DNA of 8,020 bases. Source: Paracoccaceae bacterium. Lineage in GTDB: Bacteria; Pseudomonadota; Alphaproteobacteria; Rhodobacterales; Rhodobacteraceae. The notes below the pieces were generated by a model. That model saw nothing but the letters and a program-made list of their open reading frames with translations. It searched no databases and had not been told where the DNA came from. The first letter of the stretch is position 1. Each line of letters opens with the position of its first letter. The DNA is taken from NCBI GenBank assembly GCA_013214715.1, contig JABSSB010000189.1, forward strand, positions 1 through 8,020, read 5' to 3'. This document shows positions 6,303 through 8,020 of this stretch, one piece after another. The position numbers and the translations under genes are program-made.

Positions 6303-6335
6303 GCTTTGCATAACCCGCTTGTAGCTTTGCAAAGC
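6303..6335. promoter_or_regulatory. RamB/PccR-type operator repeats upstream of the regulator gene
   Basis: The 12-bp perfect palindrome GCTTTGCAAAGC (6324-6335) contains TTTGCAAA, the core described for RamB and PccR binding sites. An 8-bp copy, GCTTTGCA, lies at 6303-6310, exactly 21 bp (two helical turns) away. Both sit in the 58-bp gap between the efflux gene and the regulator, immediately upstream of the regulator's ribosome-binding site. This is the position expected for negative autoregulation. Binding is inference from family knowledge. Confidence 0.65.
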
Positions 6336-6349
6336 CTTGGGCTGCAAGA

Positions 6350-7564
6350 TCACAGGCCCAGTTTCCGGGCGCGACGGATCACCACGGTGATCGCCACGAT
6401 CGCGCCAAGCGAGGTCAGCAACATCATCAGCAGCAGCGGCCAGGCGCCGCTCTCGGGCGTCAGGAATTTTCCCGCCAGCGCCGACAGTGCCGCACCGCCG
6501 CCCAGCATGATCGCGCCCGACAGGCCCGAGGCTGTGCCCGCCAGATGCGGCCGCACCGACAAGGCACCCGCCGTGGCGTTTGGGATCGACATGCCATTGC
6601 CGACACCCACCAGCATCATAAAGCCGAAAAACACTGGCGCCGATCCCAGACCCATGAGGAACGCGACCATGATCATGGTTGGGCCAACCGCGTTCATCAT
6701 GCAGCCCCATAACACCATCCGGTTCACGCCAAACCGTGTGGAATAGCGGCCCGAAATGAAATTCCCCGCGAAATAGCCAATGGCAGGCGCGCCGAAATAC
6801 AGGCCCAGTTCAGCCGCGTTCAGCCCGAACATCGTCACGCCAATATAAGGCGCCCCACCCAGATAGGCGAAAAACGCCCCTGACGCCAAACCTGACGACA
6901 GCGAATAGCCCCAGAACCGGGGCGAGGTCAGCAATTCAGGATATTCGCGAAACTGCTGCAACAACGACCGGCCCGAGGCATGTGCGGTTTCCGCAAAATC
7001 CCCCCAGACCAGAACAAAGGCGATCGCCCCCAGCGCAAAGAGCAGCCAGAAACTCGCCTGCCAGCCCGAGCTTTCCTGCAAAACTCCGCCAATGGCCGGG
7101 CCGATCATCGGCGCCACGGCCATGCCCATTGTGACATAGCCGATCATCGACGCGGCCTGATCCTGCGGGAACAAATCCCGGATGGCGGCGCGGCTTAACA
7201 CGATGCCAACGACAATGGTGGCCTGCGCCATGCGTGCGGCCAGAAAGGCCTCGGCCGTGGGGGCGTAAATGCAGGCCAATGTGGCCAGCAGGAACAGGCC
7301 GATCCCCCACAGGATCACCGGCCGCCGCCCAAACCGGTCCGAAATCGGCCCGATCAGCAACTGCATGAGCGCGTTCATCACCAGATACAGCGCCACCGCC
7401 AGCTGCACCGTGGTATAGTCGGCCTCGAAATGCGTGGCCAGCGCGGGCAGGGAGGGCAGGAACACATTCATCCCCAGCGCCGACAGCGCCGACAGCAGGA
7501 TCAGGGTCAGAACGGTGGGTGGCGTCGTGCGGTCGAACAGCCGCGGGCGCAGGTCAGTTTGCAT
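6350..7564 (-). CDS. Bcr/CflA-type MFS efflux transporter
   Basis: The 404-residue protein is a 12-helix major facilitator with the drug:H+ antiporter (Bcr/CflA) pattern. Motif A is GPISDRFGRRP (72-82) in the loop between helices 2 and 3. The helix-4 region holds RMAQATIVVGIVLSRAAIRDLF, typical of this subgroup, and antiporter motif C is AVAPMIGPAIGG (149-160) in helix 5. A late helix carries NATAGALSVRPHLAGTASGLSGA, also characteristic. It should export a drug or metabolite against protons; relatives move bicyclomycin, chloramphenicol or sulfonamides, but substrate cannot be read from sequence. It lies 58 bp upstream of the acyl-CoA regulator on the same strand, so readthrough is possible, although that gene has its own operator. 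The start has an AAGG 8 bases upstream, which falls within an inverted repeat. Confidence 0.92.
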   Translation of the reverse strand: MQTDLRPRLFDRTTPPTVLTLILLSALSALGMNVFLPSLPALATHFEADYTTVQLAVALYLVMNALMQLLIGPISDRFGRRPVILWGIGLFLLATLACIYAPTAEAFLAARMAQATIVVGIVLSRAAIRDLFPQDQAASMIGYVTMGMAVAPMIGPAIGGVLQESSGWQASFWLLFALGAIAFVLVWGDFAETAHASGRSLLQQFREYPELLTSPRFWGYSLSSGLASGAFFAYLGGAPYIGVTMFGLNAAELGLYFGAPAIGYFAGNFISGRYSTRFGVNRMVLWGCMMNAVGPTMIMVAFLMGLGSAPVFFGFMMLVGVGNGMSIPNATAGALSVRPHLAGTASGLSGAIMLGGGAALSALAGKFLTPESGAWPLLLMMLLTSLGAIVAITVVIRRARKLGL

Positions 7565-7572
7565 TTCGGGGA

Positions 7573-7590
7573 CCTTAGTCTCATCTAAGG
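7573..7590. promoter_or_regulatory. Inverted repeat CCTTAG-N6-CTAAGG over the efflux gene ribosome site
   Basis: A perfect 6-bp inverted repeat with a six-base centre lies 8 bases upstream of the MFS start. On the - strand its proximal arm contains the AAGG that serves as Shine-Dalgarno. TTAG-N-CTAA half-sites are of the kind bound by MarR/SlyA-family repressors, which often control efflux pumps, but an RNA hairpin hiding the ribosome site is equally possible. No such regulator gene is next to it. Confidence 0.4.
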
Positions 7591-8020
7591 CAGGTGCAAG
7601 CCGATCAGCGGCCCGCGCGCCGCGCGACCCAACCTCCGCCGGCGGATTTTCGCGCCATGCGCTTAGGTCATCACAACATTAAGACCTGTCCCAAGTCCCT
7701 TTCGGATGTGGTGCGCGGGACGCGTGCTTTGCACCAGATTTCTTGACCTGTCGCATAGTGTCAAAGACCGCTCAGCCCCTCGCACCCCCGGCAAGCAACA
7801 GCCGGTTCGGGCCAAATTTTTCAAAGACCGTGCTCGTTTCGATCGTCGGCTTTGACCAACCCGACCTGTACGTCACAGGGTTGCCGTTGGGTTTCGGCGG
7901 CAGTAAGGTGGCGCACTTGTTCACTTCTGAGTTTTTCATGATGGCCAGAGCAACAAACCGAACAGCTTTCGCGCTCATAGTGATGGCTTAAGTTGCGTCT
8001 GCTCAATCAAGTCGGATAGG
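7591..8020. other. No recognised gene; possible remnant or intergenic repeat
   Basis: This 430-bp stretch lies upstream of the efflux gene and runs off the window. No tRNA or conserved domain is apparent. From about 7740 the composition changes: a hand count gives about 53% GC over 7801-8020, clearly below the flanking coding sequence. Two short frames overlap almost fully on opposite strands: 7743-7991 (+), with the peptide start MTCRIVSKTAQPLAPPASNS, and 7772-7978 (-), with MSAKAVRFVALAIMKNSEVN. I find no good ribosome site for either and recognise neither as a protein family. The first 150 bp may hold the efflux promoter, but no convincing -35/-10 pair was found. A decayed gene, a repeated intergenic element or the edge of an inserted segment are all possible. 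Confidence 0.4.
7761..7830. repeat. 10-bp direct repeat TCAAAGACCG, 60-bp period
   Basis: TCAAAGACCG occurs at 7761-7770 and again at 7821-7830, exactly 60 bp apart, in the low-GC unassigned segment. The copies are followed by CTC and TGCTC, so similarity extends slightly with a small gap. It could be a short duplication, iterated binding sites or chance. Confidence 0.35.

Noticed and set aside
7635..7650. TCCGCCGGCGGA palindrome followed by TTTT, terminator-like on the + strand
   Set aside because: No room for a loop without losing most of the stem, the T-run is only four bases, and no + strand gene precedes it.
7695..7721. GTCCC...GGGAC inverted repeat
   Set aside because: Five-base arms with a 17-base loop are not convincing in GC-rich sequence.

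Overview
The window looks like a chromosomal segment of an alphaproteobacterium, most likely of the Rhodobacterales (Roseobacter group). The basis is high-GC coding sequence, a choline dehydrogenase, a PccR/RamB-type acyl-CoA regulator, a YdcH (DUF465) protein, a thermonuclease with an alphaproteobacterial-type tail, and sites of the GANTC (CcrM) and TTAA-N7-TTAA (CtrA) type. The taxonomic call is inference; no rRNA or marker gene is present.

Layout: positions 1-288 hold the C-terminal part of a LysE/ArgO-family exporter whose reading frame is closed upstream by a stop at 52-54, so it looks decayed or rearranged. Four bases later comes a ten-helix EamA/DMT transporter (293-1198). A 16-bp palindrome of two GANTC sites around TTAA (1212-1227) precedes an unrecognised secreted protein (1270-2022). 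A TetR-type operator (2035-2050) precedes betA, choline dehydrogenase (2112-3773). A CtrA-like box lies across the start codon of a secreted thermonuclease (3893-4570), followed by a ydcH-like gene (4657-4893). All of these are on the + strand.

The remaining genes are on the - strand. An XRE/short-chain fatty acyl-CoA regulator (6291 to 4894) abuts ydcH tail to tail with no spacer, and a strong hairpin is formed by its last codons. Behind it lies a Bcr/CflA-type 12-helix efflux transporter (7564 to 6350). The 58-bp gap between these two contains GCTTTGCAAAGC, the core recognised by RamB/PccR-type regulators, so autoregulation is likely.

From 7565 to 8020 there is no recognisable gene. The segment has lower GC, a 10-bp direct repeat and short open frames on both strands, and may be a remnant or an intergenic repeat.

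The genes do not form one pathway: this is a mosaic of small units (solute export, osmoprotectant synthesis from choline, secreted nuclease, short-chain acyl-CoA sensing). I see no defence system, prophage, CRISPR array or complete mobile element. The interest lies mostly in the regulatory sites and in the two window ends.
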